The position numbers and the translations under genes were made by a program. DNA of 32,982 bases from Planctomycetaceae bacterium (GTDB lineage Bacteria > Planctomycetota > Planctomycetia > Planctomycetales > Planctomycetaceae): assembly GCA_002722955.1 (NCBI GenBank), contig PBMZ01000215.1, positions 1 through 32,982 of the forward strand, in the 5' to 3' direction. How positions within the stretch are numbered: position 1 is the first letter of the stretch; every line of letters begins with the position of its first letter. The notes beneath the pieces are model-generated. The model had not been told where the DNA came from. It ran no database searches and was given only the letters and a program-made list of their open reading frames with translations. Of this stretch, positions 8,199 through 15,839 are shown in pieces.

Positions 8199-9374
8199 CT
8201 ACTTCCCAAGCCTGGTATTCTCTTCGAATACCGGGCTTTTTTTGTGTGAGCTGACTACGTCGCCCTCAACATTTAGGTCGCTGAATAGCACAAAGGGGGC
8301 AATCGATTGAGCGAGTTCAGGGAAGCGAAGATAGTGTCGCCAAAAGTGACGGTAAGCAATCATCGGTGACGCGTCGATTTCAGAGACTCGAACGGCCAAT
8401 TCTCCCATCCGAGCAATGTCGTTGCGGCGAAATCCGACTTGCCCCAAAGCGAAGCCCGAAAAGGGTCGCCTCAACGGATAAATCGAAATCACGGCATCAA
8501 GATGATTCCTCATACTCACCAACTGATCTGCTCGCCACAGTGCCAATCCGTAGCGTTCTCCGGGATTGAGCCAATCATGGTCGATCGCGGCAGCAGCAAG
8601 AACAACTCGGATACGCTGAGTTGGATCGTTTGAAACGGGCAACGAACGACCTTGAACGCATCCGCCAGCCAGCAAGTGCAACGCTGATGATGTAACTCGC
8701 GTCCCATGGCTATGCCCGACAAGTGAAATCTGAGACTTCGACGGCAGGCTAGCGATCAATTGAGCCAAATAGAACCCATTGAATTCGGCTCGTCGGCCGA
8801 GAATACCGACATCGATTTGTGGGACGGGCGAAGTCAATGGATTGTTCGAGACAAAGGAATACCGTCCCTCACTGGGCCAAGTGTAATACACCACTTGGAG
8901 TCTTCGTTCTGGGTCGGCCTTACGTAACCACCGCTCTGTCATCCTGGCGTCGTTGATGGCGTCTTGGTTTGAGAAGAAGCTGCCGTGGATAAAGATGCAA
9001 ATGGGCCTAGTCGGGTCGAATGACTTACGAAACTCGGAAACAGTCTTTAGTTGCCTATTCCCGCTAGAAGGGCAGCATTCGGTGTAGCCCAATTTCACCG
9101 TGGATCGAACATCGCACAACCGTTGAGGACAAGATCGACTGCTGACGATCCAATAGTGGTTGTGCTTGATTGCCTTTTCCGAGTCGAAGGCGTTCTCTGG
9201 ATGCTCTGAACTCTCATTACTAAAGGCAGGACTCGTAAGAAGAACGACTAAGGTGGCAAAAGAACACAACATAAGGAGAGTTGGCTGAGCGCGCACGCTT
9301 GTCCCGCGCTCTTCATTGGCAATCGTGTGCCGAGCGTCGAAAGCGTCCACAATAGACAACCTCAAATTGCGCAT
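8199..9374 (-). CDS. Secreted or anchored alpha/beta hydrolase, DUF900-like
   Basis: This 391-residue protein has a hydrophobic segment at about residues 31-50 (LLMLCSFATLVVLLTSPAFS) after an unusually long, partly charged N-terminus, so it is exported or anchored; a start nearer the hydrophobic segment is possible. The enzyme core shows FIHGSFF as the oxyanion-hole strand and LVGHSHGTR as the nucleophile elbow, with Ser222 as nucleophile. The VVYYTWPSEG stretch between them is typical of the DUF900-type hydrolases. Substrate unknown. Four Cys in the SSRSCPQRLCD and YTECCPSS region after the signal suggest disulfides. GGGGGAG lies two bases before the ATG at 9374, tight for a ribosome site. 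The last codons are written through the terminator of the opposing EF-hand gene. Confidence 0.75.
   Translation of the reverse strand: MRNLRLSIVDAFDARHTIANEERGTSVRAQPTLLMLCSFATLVVLLTSPAFSNESSEHPENAFDSEKAIKHNHYWIVSSRSCPQRLCDVRSTVKLGYTECCPSSGNRQLKTVSEFRKSFDPTRPICIFIHGSFFSNQDAINDARMTERWLRKADPERRLQVVYYTWPSEGRYSFVSNNPLTSPVPQIDVGILGRRAEFNGFYLAQLIASLPSKSQISLVGHSHGTRVTSSALHLLAGGCVQGRSLPVSNDPTQRIRVVLAAAAIDHDWLNPGERYGLALWRADQLVSMRNHLDAVISIYPLRRPFSGFALGQVGFRRNDIARMGELAVRVSEIDASPMIAYRHFWRHYLRFPELAQSIAPFVLFSDLNVEGDVVSSHKKSPVFEENTRLGK
8209..8243 (+). terminator. Rho-independent terminator of the EF-hand gene
   Basis: AGCCTGGTATTC at 8209-8220 pairs with GAATACCGGGCT at 8226-8237 (12 pairs, one G-T), with loop TCTTC, followed by seven T (8237-8243). 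It stands 25 bases after the EF-hand stop codon. On the minus strand the stem is not followed by T, so it should act on plus-strand transcripts only. It lies inside the coding end of the convergent hydrolase gene. Confidence 0.9.
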
Positions 9375-9752
9375 ATCTCCCCCATGATGTGCATCAAAAG
9401 CCTACTTTATGGCTGATATCGGATGCAGGCGAATCGGTATCAGAAGAATCGAAATAAGTTCCACTCGTAGCGATTCTGTTTATTAGTGCGTTATATCTAC
9501 GCAGCTCGATGCGTCTTTTGTCTCTACCAGAAGCCCGGCTTTTGGCAAAAGCCGGGCTTCTAATCAGTAGGACATCCGTCTGTTCTCTAAGACGTATTGT
9601 TGCCAGTTCCGTTCGGAAGTATGATCCGCTGCTCGACTTCGGCGCGAAACGTGATCAGATTCCCTCTACAGTACGTCGAGTCAAAACTTCTCCGATCCAA
9701 TGCCGTGCGGGGAAAAATGGCGGGTGAAAACCAAGGATCGGCATAATAACGA
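9375..9752. other. Intergenic region between divergent genes, no gene seen
   Basis: This 378-base stretch should hold the promoters of the minus-strand hydrolase and the plus-strand SGNH protein. I see an imperfect hairpin (9413-9421 with 9435-9443, CTGATATCG against CGGTATCAG, one G-T) and the palindrome at 9529-9561. Short frames here have no codon bias or ribosome site that would support a gene. Confidence 0.6.
9529..9561. repeat. Perfect 15-bp intergenic palindrome
   Basis: AGAAGCCCGGCTTTT at 9529-9543 and its exact reverse complement at 9547-9561 enclose GGC. There is no T-tract on either side, so a plain rho-independent terminator is unlikely. The sequence resembles a dispersed intergenic palindrome I associate with Pirellulaceae genomes. 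Confidence 0.65.
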
Positions 9753-10973
9753 GTGGCATGGATGCGACCACCTCGCTTTACCATCCTGAAAAACGTGACT
9801 TGGGCTTTCATTGCACTGCTATTGCTTTTCAGTGCGATCGAGACTGGGTTGACGGTCTACGATTATAAGACCGGCAAAATCACTTCCGGCCAAGCTTCAC
9901 AGTTCGTTTTGGTAGCTCCTTCATGGGCCAATCATCACAGCCTGAAACCGCTGCATCGCGTCACGGTTCGCTCAGAAAGTCGAGACCCCGTTGTCGTCGC
10001 GACGAACAGCTTCGGTCTTCGTGGCTCTGAACCGCAGATGCCCAAGCCATCGGGGCAGATTCGCATCCTCTGTCTTGGAGACGAAGCGGTCTTCGCCAAA
10101 GACGTGGACATTGATAACAGCTTCGCTCATCGATTGCAGGCAAATCTGCGCGAACAAACCGGGCTTGAGATAGAAGTTATCAACGCTGGCATTCCGGGAT
10201 ACTGTCCATTGCTCGCGTGCCTCCAATTGCGTCATGAGCTTTTGTCACTGCAACCTGACTTGGTCATCATGAACTTCGACATGAGCGACGTGGCGGACGA
10301 CCGTCAGTTGCGGCGGCATGTTTTGACTGATCAAAGCAACCGGCCAAAGGCGTGTCCTCACCCAAGTCTGATTCGTGGAGAAAAGGTCCGATCCAGCGGT
10401 TCCTTGGCTGATCACTTTGCCACAGTTGGCTGGATTCAGAATACGGTGATGTCCAATTGGACGACAGATGACGCAACGATGGACTTTGGCGACCGCTACG
10501 GAAAGTACGCATGGCTGTCCGACTCTCCGCCGGATTGGTCAATCTACATTCAGCATTCTTTCGAACCGATCGAAGACATCGCCCAGTTGACGGCGTCCAT
10601 CGACTCAGACTTTCTGCTGGCAACATATCCCGTGCCTTGGCAGGTTTCACCGACGGCAAGCAATTCAGCAAAAGTCAGGGCTCGAGCCGACGTTCCCCAA
10701 GACATGGTCTTCAACAGTAACTTGCCGTTCGAGTTGCTTGACGAGTTCGCACAAAGCCGCCGTCATTCGTTTTGCAATGCGGCTCCCAGTTTTCGCTCGG
10801 CAAGTAACCCCGATGAACTTTACTTGGACGACTCGCCTCAATTCTCCACTGCCGGCCATCAATTGTATGCCAACGTGTTGACGACTCACATAATGACAAA
10901 AATGGCGACAACGCTTCGCGTCCGCGACCAGTCCGTGCCCAGCCCCCGAGCCGCTCTCCGTCTTGATCGTTGA
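9753..10973 (+). CDS. Membrane-anchored SGNH-fold protein lacking catalytic residues
   Basis: A GTG at 9753 gives 406 residues; an ATG nine bases downstream is equally possible, and neither has a good ribosome site. Residues 15-30 form a membrane anchor. The body follows the SGNH/GDSL hydrolase plan: ILCLGDEAVF at 105-114 in place of block I, EVINAGIPGY at 141-150 (block II Gly kept), VIMNFDMSDV at 171-180 in place of block III, and DDSPQFSTAGH at 359-369 in place of block V. Read against the family, the nucleophile Ser is Glu111, the block III Asn is Ser178 and the catalytic His is Gln363. The fold is therefore likely kept but hydrolase activity is not expected. It could bind a glycan or ester substrate, or use other residues. 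No operon partner is evident. Confidence 0.7.
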   Translation: MAWMRPPRFTILKNVTWAFIALLLLFSAIETGLTVYDYKTGKITSGQASQFVLVAPSWANHHSLKPLHRVTVRSESRDPVVVATNSFGLRGSEPQMPKPSGQIRILCLGDEAVFAKDVDIDNSFAHRLQANLREQTGLEIEVINAGIPGYCPLLACLQLRHELLSLQPDLVIMNFDMSDVADDRQLRRHVLTDQSNRPKACPHPSLIRGEKVRSSGSLADHFATVGWIQNTVMSNWTTDDATMDFGDRYGKYAWLSDSPPDWSIYIQHSFEPIEDIAQLTASIDSDFLLATYPVPWQVSPTASNSAKVRARADVPQDMVFNSNLPFELLDEFAQSRRHSFCNAAPSFRSASNPDELYLDDSPQFSTAGHQLYANVLTTHIMTKMATTLRVRDQSVPSPRAALRLDR

Positions 10974-11053
10974 CAGAATTCGACAATCTGGCATAGTAAA
11001 CGGGAGCAGAAATCGAGACAGATTCCCGTGTTTGCTGGCCCATTGATGAGACC

Positions 11054-12310
11054 ATGAACGATCTAGCCCATTACGCACAACAAACAGCAGCCAACGCCCA
11101 AGCCGCCTCACGCGCACTTAGCATTGCGACGGGCGAGCAAAAGATAGCTTGGCTACATCGCACAGCCGAGCTGATTCGTGCGAATTTCGAATTGCTTCAG
11201 GCAGAGAACGAACGCGACTTGCAAAAAGCTCCGGAGTACGGGCTGGCTTCTGCCGCAATCGATCGCCTCAGGATCACGGACGCACGTCTTAGCGGAATAT
11301 GCGATGCATTAGAAGAAGTTGCTCTGTTGCCAGATCCTGTGGGTGAGGTCATTGGCAGCAACCCTCGACCGAACGGATTGCTTGTCACGCAAGTTCGCGT
11401 TCCGTTGGGAGTCGTGTTTTTCATCTTCGAATCTCGCCCCAATGTGACAGTCGACGCGGCGGCACTCTGCGTCAAAAGTGGCAACGCTGTGATTTTGAGA
11501 GGTGGCAAAGAAGCCTTTTATAGCAATCAGGCACTGCACGGATTGATCAAATCGGCACTCGGGGAAACCGGTTTGCCAGAGCACGCAGTCCAACTCGTAT
11601 CGACCACAGATCGAGAAGCCGTCGGCCACTTCTTGGGACTTGATGAGTTCATTGACGTCACCATCCCGCGAGGTGGTAAGTCGTTGATTGAACGTGTCGC
11701 CAACGAAGCGACGATGCCGGTTATCAAGCATTACGACGGCATTTGCCACGTCTTCATTGATAAGGCCGCTGACTTGCAAATGGCGCGTCAAATTGCCGTG
11801 AACAGCAAGTGCCAACGGCCGGGCGTCTGCAACGCGATGGAAACTTTATTGATTCACGCTGATGTAGCGAATCAGTTTTGGCCAGAGATCGCCGCGGACT
11901 TAAAGGCCGAGGGTGTTGAGCTGCGCTGCTGCGACCGCTCAAGACAATTGACGCCTGACGCAACCGCCGTGACTGAAGAAGATTATCGCACCGAGTATCT
12001 GGAATTGATTCTATCCGTGCGAATTGTTGATGATCTGGCGGCAGCAATCGCTCACATCAACGAGTACGGCTCACGCCACACCGACGCTATTGTTACGAAT
12101 GACTTGTCGGCATCGACTAGCTTTACTGGCAGCATCGATTCAGCAGCAGTCCACGTTAATGCGAGCACTCGTTTTAATGACGGCGGCGAGTATGGCTTGG
12201 GTGCAGAAATTGGAATCAGCACGGACAAGTTTCACGCTCGCGGCCCTTGCGGACTTCGCGAGTTGACCAGTTACAAATACGTTGTTCATGGAAGTGGACA
12301 AATCAAGTAG
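11054..12310 (+). CDS. proA: Glutamate-5-semialdehyde dehydrogenase (gamma-glutamyl phosphate reductase)
   Basis: This enzyme reduces gamma-glutamyl phosphate to glutamate-5-semialdehyde with NADPH, the second step of proline synthesis from glutamate, in the cytoplasm. The 418-residue length is normal. Landmarks are the RVPLGVVFFIFESRPNVT block in the N-terminal cofactor domain, the catalytic Cys259 in SKCQRPGVCNAMETLL, the EEDYRTEYL block, and the closing ASTRFNDGGEYGLGAEIGIS and HARGPCGLRELT signatures. The partner kinase gene proB is not in the window. It starts 80 bases after the SGNH gene and ends 27 bases before fliM, so proA and fliM may share a transcript although their functions are unrelated. 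Confidence 0.97.
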   Translation: MNDLAHYAQQTAANAQAASRALSIATGEQKIAWLHRTAELIRANFELLQAENERDLQKAPEYGLASAAIDRLRITDARLSGICDALEEVALLPDPVGEVIGSNPRPNGLLVTQVRVPLGVVFFIFESRPNVTVDAAALCVKSGNAVILRGGKEAFYSNQALHGLIKSALGETGLPEHAVQLVSTTDREAVGHFLGLDEFIDVTIPRGGKSLIERVANEATMPVIKHYDGICHVFIDKAADLQMARQIAVNSKCQRPGVCNAMETLLIHADVANQFWPEIAADLKAEGVELRCCDRSRQLTPDATAVTEEDYRTEYLELILSVRIVDDLAAAIAHINEYGSRHTDAIVTNDLSASTSFTGSIDSAAVHVNASTRFNDGGEYGLGAEIGISTDKFHARGPCGLRELTSYKYVVHGSGQIK

Positions 12311-12337
12311 ATCGTTCGCTCATTTAAGAGGCCACGG

Positions 12338-13420
12338 ATGGCAGACATTCTTAGCCAAACAGAAGTTGAAGCGTTGTTGGCAGCGCTAGCGCCAGACATC
12401 AATCTTTCAGGCGATCAACAAAGCGCAAGAGCGACGAGCGAACAAATCGAAGACGTCACCGCCTTTGACTTTCGGCGTCCTCAGTACATTCGCGACGAAC
12501 TGATTCGGCTGTGCCGTCCAATGAGCGAACGCTTCGCTCGTCTGATATCTGACAAACTTTCACCCGTGCTTCGCGCGCCCTTCCAGGCAAAACTGATCAG
12601 CATCGACCAGATGTCTTTCAGCGAGTTTGTTGCCAACATCGAAAGTCCAAGTTTGATTTGCCAGCTGGAATCTGCTGGGCTGGAAGCGCCAATAATCGCA
12701 GACATCAATCTTTCTATCTGTCTTCCCATGGTTGATCGCATGATGGGAGGGCTGGGAACTCCGCTGGATAAGTCGTCTCGGCGTGCGCTTACGGATATCG
12801 AACAAACGGTTATGACGCGGATCGCCAACATCATTTTCGAACAACTCGAGTCAGCCTGGGAACAACTCTGCCCATTGGAGCTCGGGGCTCCCGATTTCGA
12901 GTCTCTTCCTGAAGCCGTCCACTCGATTCTCCCGAGCGAAGCAGTTGTGACTTTCAACTTTGAATGGGTGCTTAATGAACCGCGAACTCCTCGCATTAAT
13001 CCTGGAACGCTACTCAGCACCGAGAGCCCTCAAGACAAACAGCCCATGGCCGCGCGAGGATTCGCAACGCTCTGCCTGCCAACAGATTCCTTAAAGCCAC
13101 AACTCGCGAATCTTTCGAGCTCGCGACGCAACGTATACAATGCGGATTCCAACGAAGCTCAGCTACAGGTTTCGATAGAGCGTGCCCGCGTTGAAGTTGC
13201 GGCGTGCTTGGCGGAAACTCGCCTGACCGCAGAAGACTTAGTCGGGTTAGAAATCGGCGACATCATTCAGACGGACTGCAACGTCAAGCAAACCGTCAAG
13301 CTGCTCGTCGAGGGAAGAGCCATGTTCGAGGCTTCGCCTGGCGTTGTTCAAGGCCGCAAAGCCGCTCAGATCGAAAACCTCTTAGCCGAGCCGATGGTTG
13401 AATTGTTGCCCAACGATTGA
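12338..13420 (+). CDS. fliM: Flagellar motor switch protein FliM
   Basis: FliM sits in the cytoplasmic C-ring of the flagellar motor, binds CheY-phosphate and passes the switch signal to FliG. The 360-residue protein opens with the CheY-binding peptide ILSQTEVEALLAAL (about residues 4-17), continues with FDFRRPQYIRDE and the CheC-like middle domain including VDRMMGGLGTP and a LTDIEQ segment, and ends with a SpoA (FliN-like) domain in the last 80 or so residues (VGLEIGDIIQTDCNVKQTVKLLVEGRAMF). AAGAGG lies upstream of the ATG at 12338. It is an orphan here: no other flagellar or chemotaxis gene is near. Its stop overlaps an upstream in-frame start of the ArsC-family gene, so the two are probably co-transcribed. 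Confidence 0.93.
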   Translation: MADILSQTEVEALLAALAPDINLSGDQQSARATSEQIEDVTAFDFRRPQYIRDELIRLCRPMSERFARLISDKLSPVLRAPFQAKLISIDQMSFSEFVANIESPSLICQLESAGLEAPIIADINLSICLPMVDRMMGGLGTPLDKSSRRALTDIEQTVMTRIANIIFEQLESAWEQLCPLELGAPDFESLPEAVHSILPSEAVVTFNFEWVLNEPRTPRINPGTLLSTESPQDKQPMAARGFATLCLPTDSLKPQLANLSSSRRNVYNADSNEAQLQVSIERARVEVAACLAETRLTAEDLVGLEIGDIIQTDCNVKQTVKLLVEGRAMFEASPGVVQGRKAAQIENLLAEPMVELLPND

Positions 13421-13443
13421 TGAGACGAACTAGAGAATACAAC

Positions 13444-13785
13444 ATGCAAATCTTACACAATCCACGATGTTCCAAGAGTCGGCAAACGCTCAAGCTGATT
13501 CAAGATGCCGGCGTCGAGCCCGATGTTGTCGAGTATCTTGACTCACCCCCAACGATTCAGCGACTCGACGAGATCTTAAAGATGCTCGACATGGAGCCTC
13601 AACAATTGATGCGTAAGGGCGAAGCTGTTTACAAAGAGCTCGACATCAAGAACCAGAACCTCTCACGCCGCGAAGCCATCAAGCTGATGATCGAAAATCC
13701 CAAGCTGATCGAACGCCCCATCGTCATCAAAGGCGACAAAGCCGTCGTCGGGCGTCCCCCCGAAAACGTCAACGAATTGCTATGA
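13444..13785 (+). CDS. arsC: Arsenate reductase (glutaredoxin) / ArsC-family thioredoxin-fold protein
   Basis: The ATG at 13444 gives a 113-residue protein of normal ArsC length that begins MQILHNPRCSKSRQTLKLI. Cys9, followed by Ser-Lys-Ser-Arg, is the catalytic position of the glutaredoxin-linked arsenate reductases, and LIERPIVIKGDKAVVGRPPENV is the matching C-terminal block with the anion-binding Arg-Pro. A TTG or ATG nearer fliM would add unrelated residues ahead of the first strand and is less likely. Activity would reduce arsenate to arsenite with glutathione and glutaredoxin; no ars operon gene (efflux pump, ArsR) is nearby, so a general thiol redox role in the ArsC/YffB group is possible. 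Its stop overlaps the next start by four bases (ATGA). Confidence 0.85.
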   Translation: MQILHNPRCSKSRQTLKLIQDAGVEPDVVEYLDSPPTIQRLDEILKMLDMEPQQLMRKGEAVYKELDIKNQNLSRREAIKLMIENPKLIERPIVIKGDKAVVGRPPENVNELL

Positions 13786-14519
13786 TGATGAGCACTGTCA
13801 TTGAGGGCACGTGGAGCCAGATTCAGATTGCTGGCAAGACCGCCGACGTTTACGAACCCGCCAACCGGCAAGATCACGACCACGCCGTCTTGCACTTGCA
13901 CGGTCACGGTTTGGAAACGCTGAAGGACAATCCTGTCTTCTCAGCCGAACTTGAACAGTATGGGCTTCCTACAATCTGTCCGCATGGGCAACGGTCGTGG
14001 TGGACCAACGTTGTTTGCCGCGAGTTTGACGAAAACATACCGCCCATCGATTTCCTGTGTCAGCATGTTGTTCCCGAATTCGCTTCGAGATGGAATATCG
14101 AACCGCCCAACATTGGGTTGACGGGCATTAGCATGGGCGGGCAAGGGGCGTTGCAGCTCGCTTATCGGTATTCGTCGCTGTTTCCCGTAGTGGCGGCAAT
14201 TGCACCGGCCGTCGACTTTCATAATTGGCACGGACGCGGGTTGCCCATTGATGAGATGTTTGTGAACCAAGAAGCGGCCAGGCAAGCAACCGCGATCTTG
14301 CAGATTATTCCACTGAGTTGGCCAAAGCATCAGTTCCTTTGCTGCGACCCTGAAGACCACGAGTGGCTCGAAAGTTTGGAACGGCTTTCGAGCAAACTTT
14401 ACTCGTCGGGCATTCCATTCGAATGCGACATGACCACGTCAAACGGCGGCCATTGCTGGGATTACTTCAATACAATGGCCAAGCCGACAATTCAGTTTGT
14501 CGCCGAGCATCTCGAATAG
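13782..14519 (+). CDS. Alpha/beta hydrolase, esterase/prolyl-oligopeptidase type
   Basis: This 245-residue cytoplasmic protein has no signal peptide. LHLHGHG at about 37-43 is the oxyanion-hole strand, LTGISMGGQGAL has the nucleophile Ser117, the FLCCDPEDHEW segment supplies a likely acid, and NGGHCWDYF carries the probable catalytic His, an order seen in esterase D-like and phospholipase/carboxylesterase families. The first three codons are all ATG (13782, 13785, 13788) and overlap the ArsC stop by four bases, so translational coupling is likely. It ends the proA-fliM-arsC-esterase run. The substrate is unknown; small-ester hydrolysis, for example S-formylglutathione-like detoxification, would be a guess only. 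Confidence 0.8.
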   Translation: MMMSTVIEGTWSQIQIAGKTADVYEPANRQDHDHAVLHLHGHGLETLKDNPVFSAELEQYGLPTICPHGQRSWWTNVVCREFDENIPPIDFLCQHVVPEFASRWNIEPPNIGLTGISMGGQGALQLAYRYSSLFPVVAAIAPAVDFHNWHGRGLPIDEMFVNQEAARQATAILQIIPLSWPKHQFLCCDPEDHEWLESLERLSSKLYSSGIPFECDMTTSNGGHCWDYFNTMAKPTIQFVAEHLE

Positions 14520-14638
14520 GACTGTCGAAGTTCTTCATAATTTGCTCGCAAACTTCTAACGACATTGAATCCCTGGGCTTATCCATTTACCTTGTGCACT
14601 GAGCAACCTTTTGTGTTGATGGAGTAGATTTGTTCGAA

Positions 14639-14674
14639 CACGCCAGGCGTGCTTGAACATACACGCGGAGCGTG
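14639..14674. repeat. Pair of tandem mini-hairpins
   Basis: CACGC-CAG-GCGTG at 14639-14651 and CACGC-GGA-GCGTG at 14662-14674 are two copies of one five-pair stem, each followed by CTT. They lie in the 250-base gap between the esterase and dcd, in which I see no gene. This may be a small intergenic repeat element. Confidence 0.45.
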
Positions 14675-14769
14675 CTTCGGTTGTGATCTGAGTATCGTCA
14701 GTTGGAATCTTCGATTAGGACTCCGAGTCAGCGGAATGTCCTGACCCAAGCCAAACGGACTGCTTACCA

Positions 14770-15339
14770 ATGATCTTAACAGGAAGTGAAATCAAATCGC
14801 GGTTGGGCGAATCAATCGTGATTGATCCATTCGACGACAGTCAACTCAATCCGAACAGTTACAACTTGCGTCTACATGATGAGCTGTTGGTTTACGAGGA
14901 AATCGTGTTGGACATGAATCGGCCCAACCGATTTCGCCGCTACTCCATCCCCGATGATGGGTTCGTGTTAACGCCAAATCAGTTGTATTTGGCGCGAACA
15001 CTAGAACGCACCGAAACTCACGACTTGGTGCCGCAGATCGAAGGCCGCTCGTCGGTCGGACGACTTGGATTGTTTGTCCACGCATCAGCTGGTTTTGGCG
15101 ATGTCGGCTTTGATGGGTTCTGGACGTTGGGGCTATTTGCCATCCAGCCAATCCGCATTTATGCGGGGATCCCCATCTGCCAGATCATGTACCATGAGGT
15201 CGTTGGCGACATCACTGAATATCGCAGCGAGAAGTATCAAAACAACCGAGACATCCAACCCAGCATGCTGTTCAAGGAATTTCAGCAAAAGAAAGATCCA
15301 CAGATGCGACTTTCTTTTGGGCAAGAGATGGCGGAATAG
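14770..15339 (+). CDS. dcd: dCTP deaminase family protein with catalytic Glu replaced by Gly
   Basis: Family members deaminate dCTP to dUTP (some also hydrolyse it to dUMP) for dTTP supply, acting as trimers. The 189-residue protein has normal length and clear family blocks: LNPNSYNLRLHDELL at 26-40, the RSSVGRLGL nucleotide-binding block at 93-101 with the conserved Ser and Arg, and HASAGFGDVGFDGFWTL at 104-120. In the family the next residue is the catalytic Glu (Glu138 in E. coli, in the V/TLE motif). Here codon 121 is GGG, Gly, one transition away from GAG. Deaminase activity would not be expected if this base is correct. Its stop is three bases before the start of the next gene, so the two are probably co-transcribed. 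Confidence 0.9.
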   Translation: MILTGSEIKSRLGESIVIDPFDDSQLNPNSYNLRLHDELLVYEEIVLDMNRPNRFRRYSIPDDGFVLTPNQLYLARTLERTETHDLVPQIEGRSSVGRLGLFVHASAGFGDVGFDGFWTLGLFAIQPIRIYAGIPICQIMYHEVVGDITEYRSEKYQNNRDIQPSMLFKEFQQKKDPQMRLSFGQEMAE

Positions 15340-15341
15340 CG

Positions 15342-15809
15342 GTGCCTGTCACCACGATTGCTTCCGGTGGTCAAACCGGCGTGGACCGAGCCGCCCTGGA
15401 CATTGCGCTCTCATTGAGTGTTCCTTGTCAGGGCTGGTGTCCCTCTGGCCGCAAAGCCGAAGACGGGCGAATTCCCGATGAGTATCCGCTTCAAGAAACG
15501 AAATCTTGGAAATACTCGGTACGCACGAACTGGAACGTGCGCGATTCAGACGGTACTTTGATCCTCTGCATTGGCAAGCTCTCAGGCGGCACAGCTTTGA
15601 CAGCAGCGGAAGCTCGCAAGCAAGGCAAGCCGTATCTGATTGTCAACCTCGATGAGCAATGGCAGTTTCGTCCTGTCCTCGAGTGGATGGCAACTCACGA
15701 CATTCAAACGATGAATGTTGCAGGCCCTCGCGAGAGCCAACGGCCAGGCATCTACGAACAAGCCACCACCTTTCTGCGCGAGTTGATCACGTTGGTGAAC
15801 TCGGAATGA
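15342..15809 (+). CDS. SLOG-fold putative molybdenum-carrier-like protein
   Basis: The GTG at 15342 lies three bases after the dcd stop and gives 155 residues. It opens TTIASGGQTGVDRAALDIAL, the glycine-rich nucleotide-binding loop seen in the MoCo-carrier/SLOG superfamily (PF12694-like), followed by GWCPSGRKAEDGRIPDEYPL and the strand-loop TLILCIGKLSGGTALTAAEA. Length and layout fit the putative molybdenum cofactor carrier family, but that name comes from limited work on a plant/algal-like group, and the bound ligand of bacterial members is often unknown. Placement directly behind dcd is compatible with a nucleotide ligand. No molybdenum cofactor gene is in the window. Confidence 0.75.
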   Translation: MPVTTIASGGQTGVDRAALDIALSLSVPCQGWCPSGRKAEDGRIPDEYPLQETKSWKYSVRTNWNVRDSDGTLILCIGKLSGGTALTAAEARKQGKPYLIVNLDEQWQFRPVLEWMATHDIQTMNVAGPRESQRPGIYEQATTFLRELITLVNSE

Positions 15810-15839
15810 TTGGACAACCATTCAAACTTACAACGAACC

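Noticed and set aside
12481..13020. 179-codon minus-strand frame inside fliM
   Set aside because: It is entirely antisense to a well-supported fliM, with no features.
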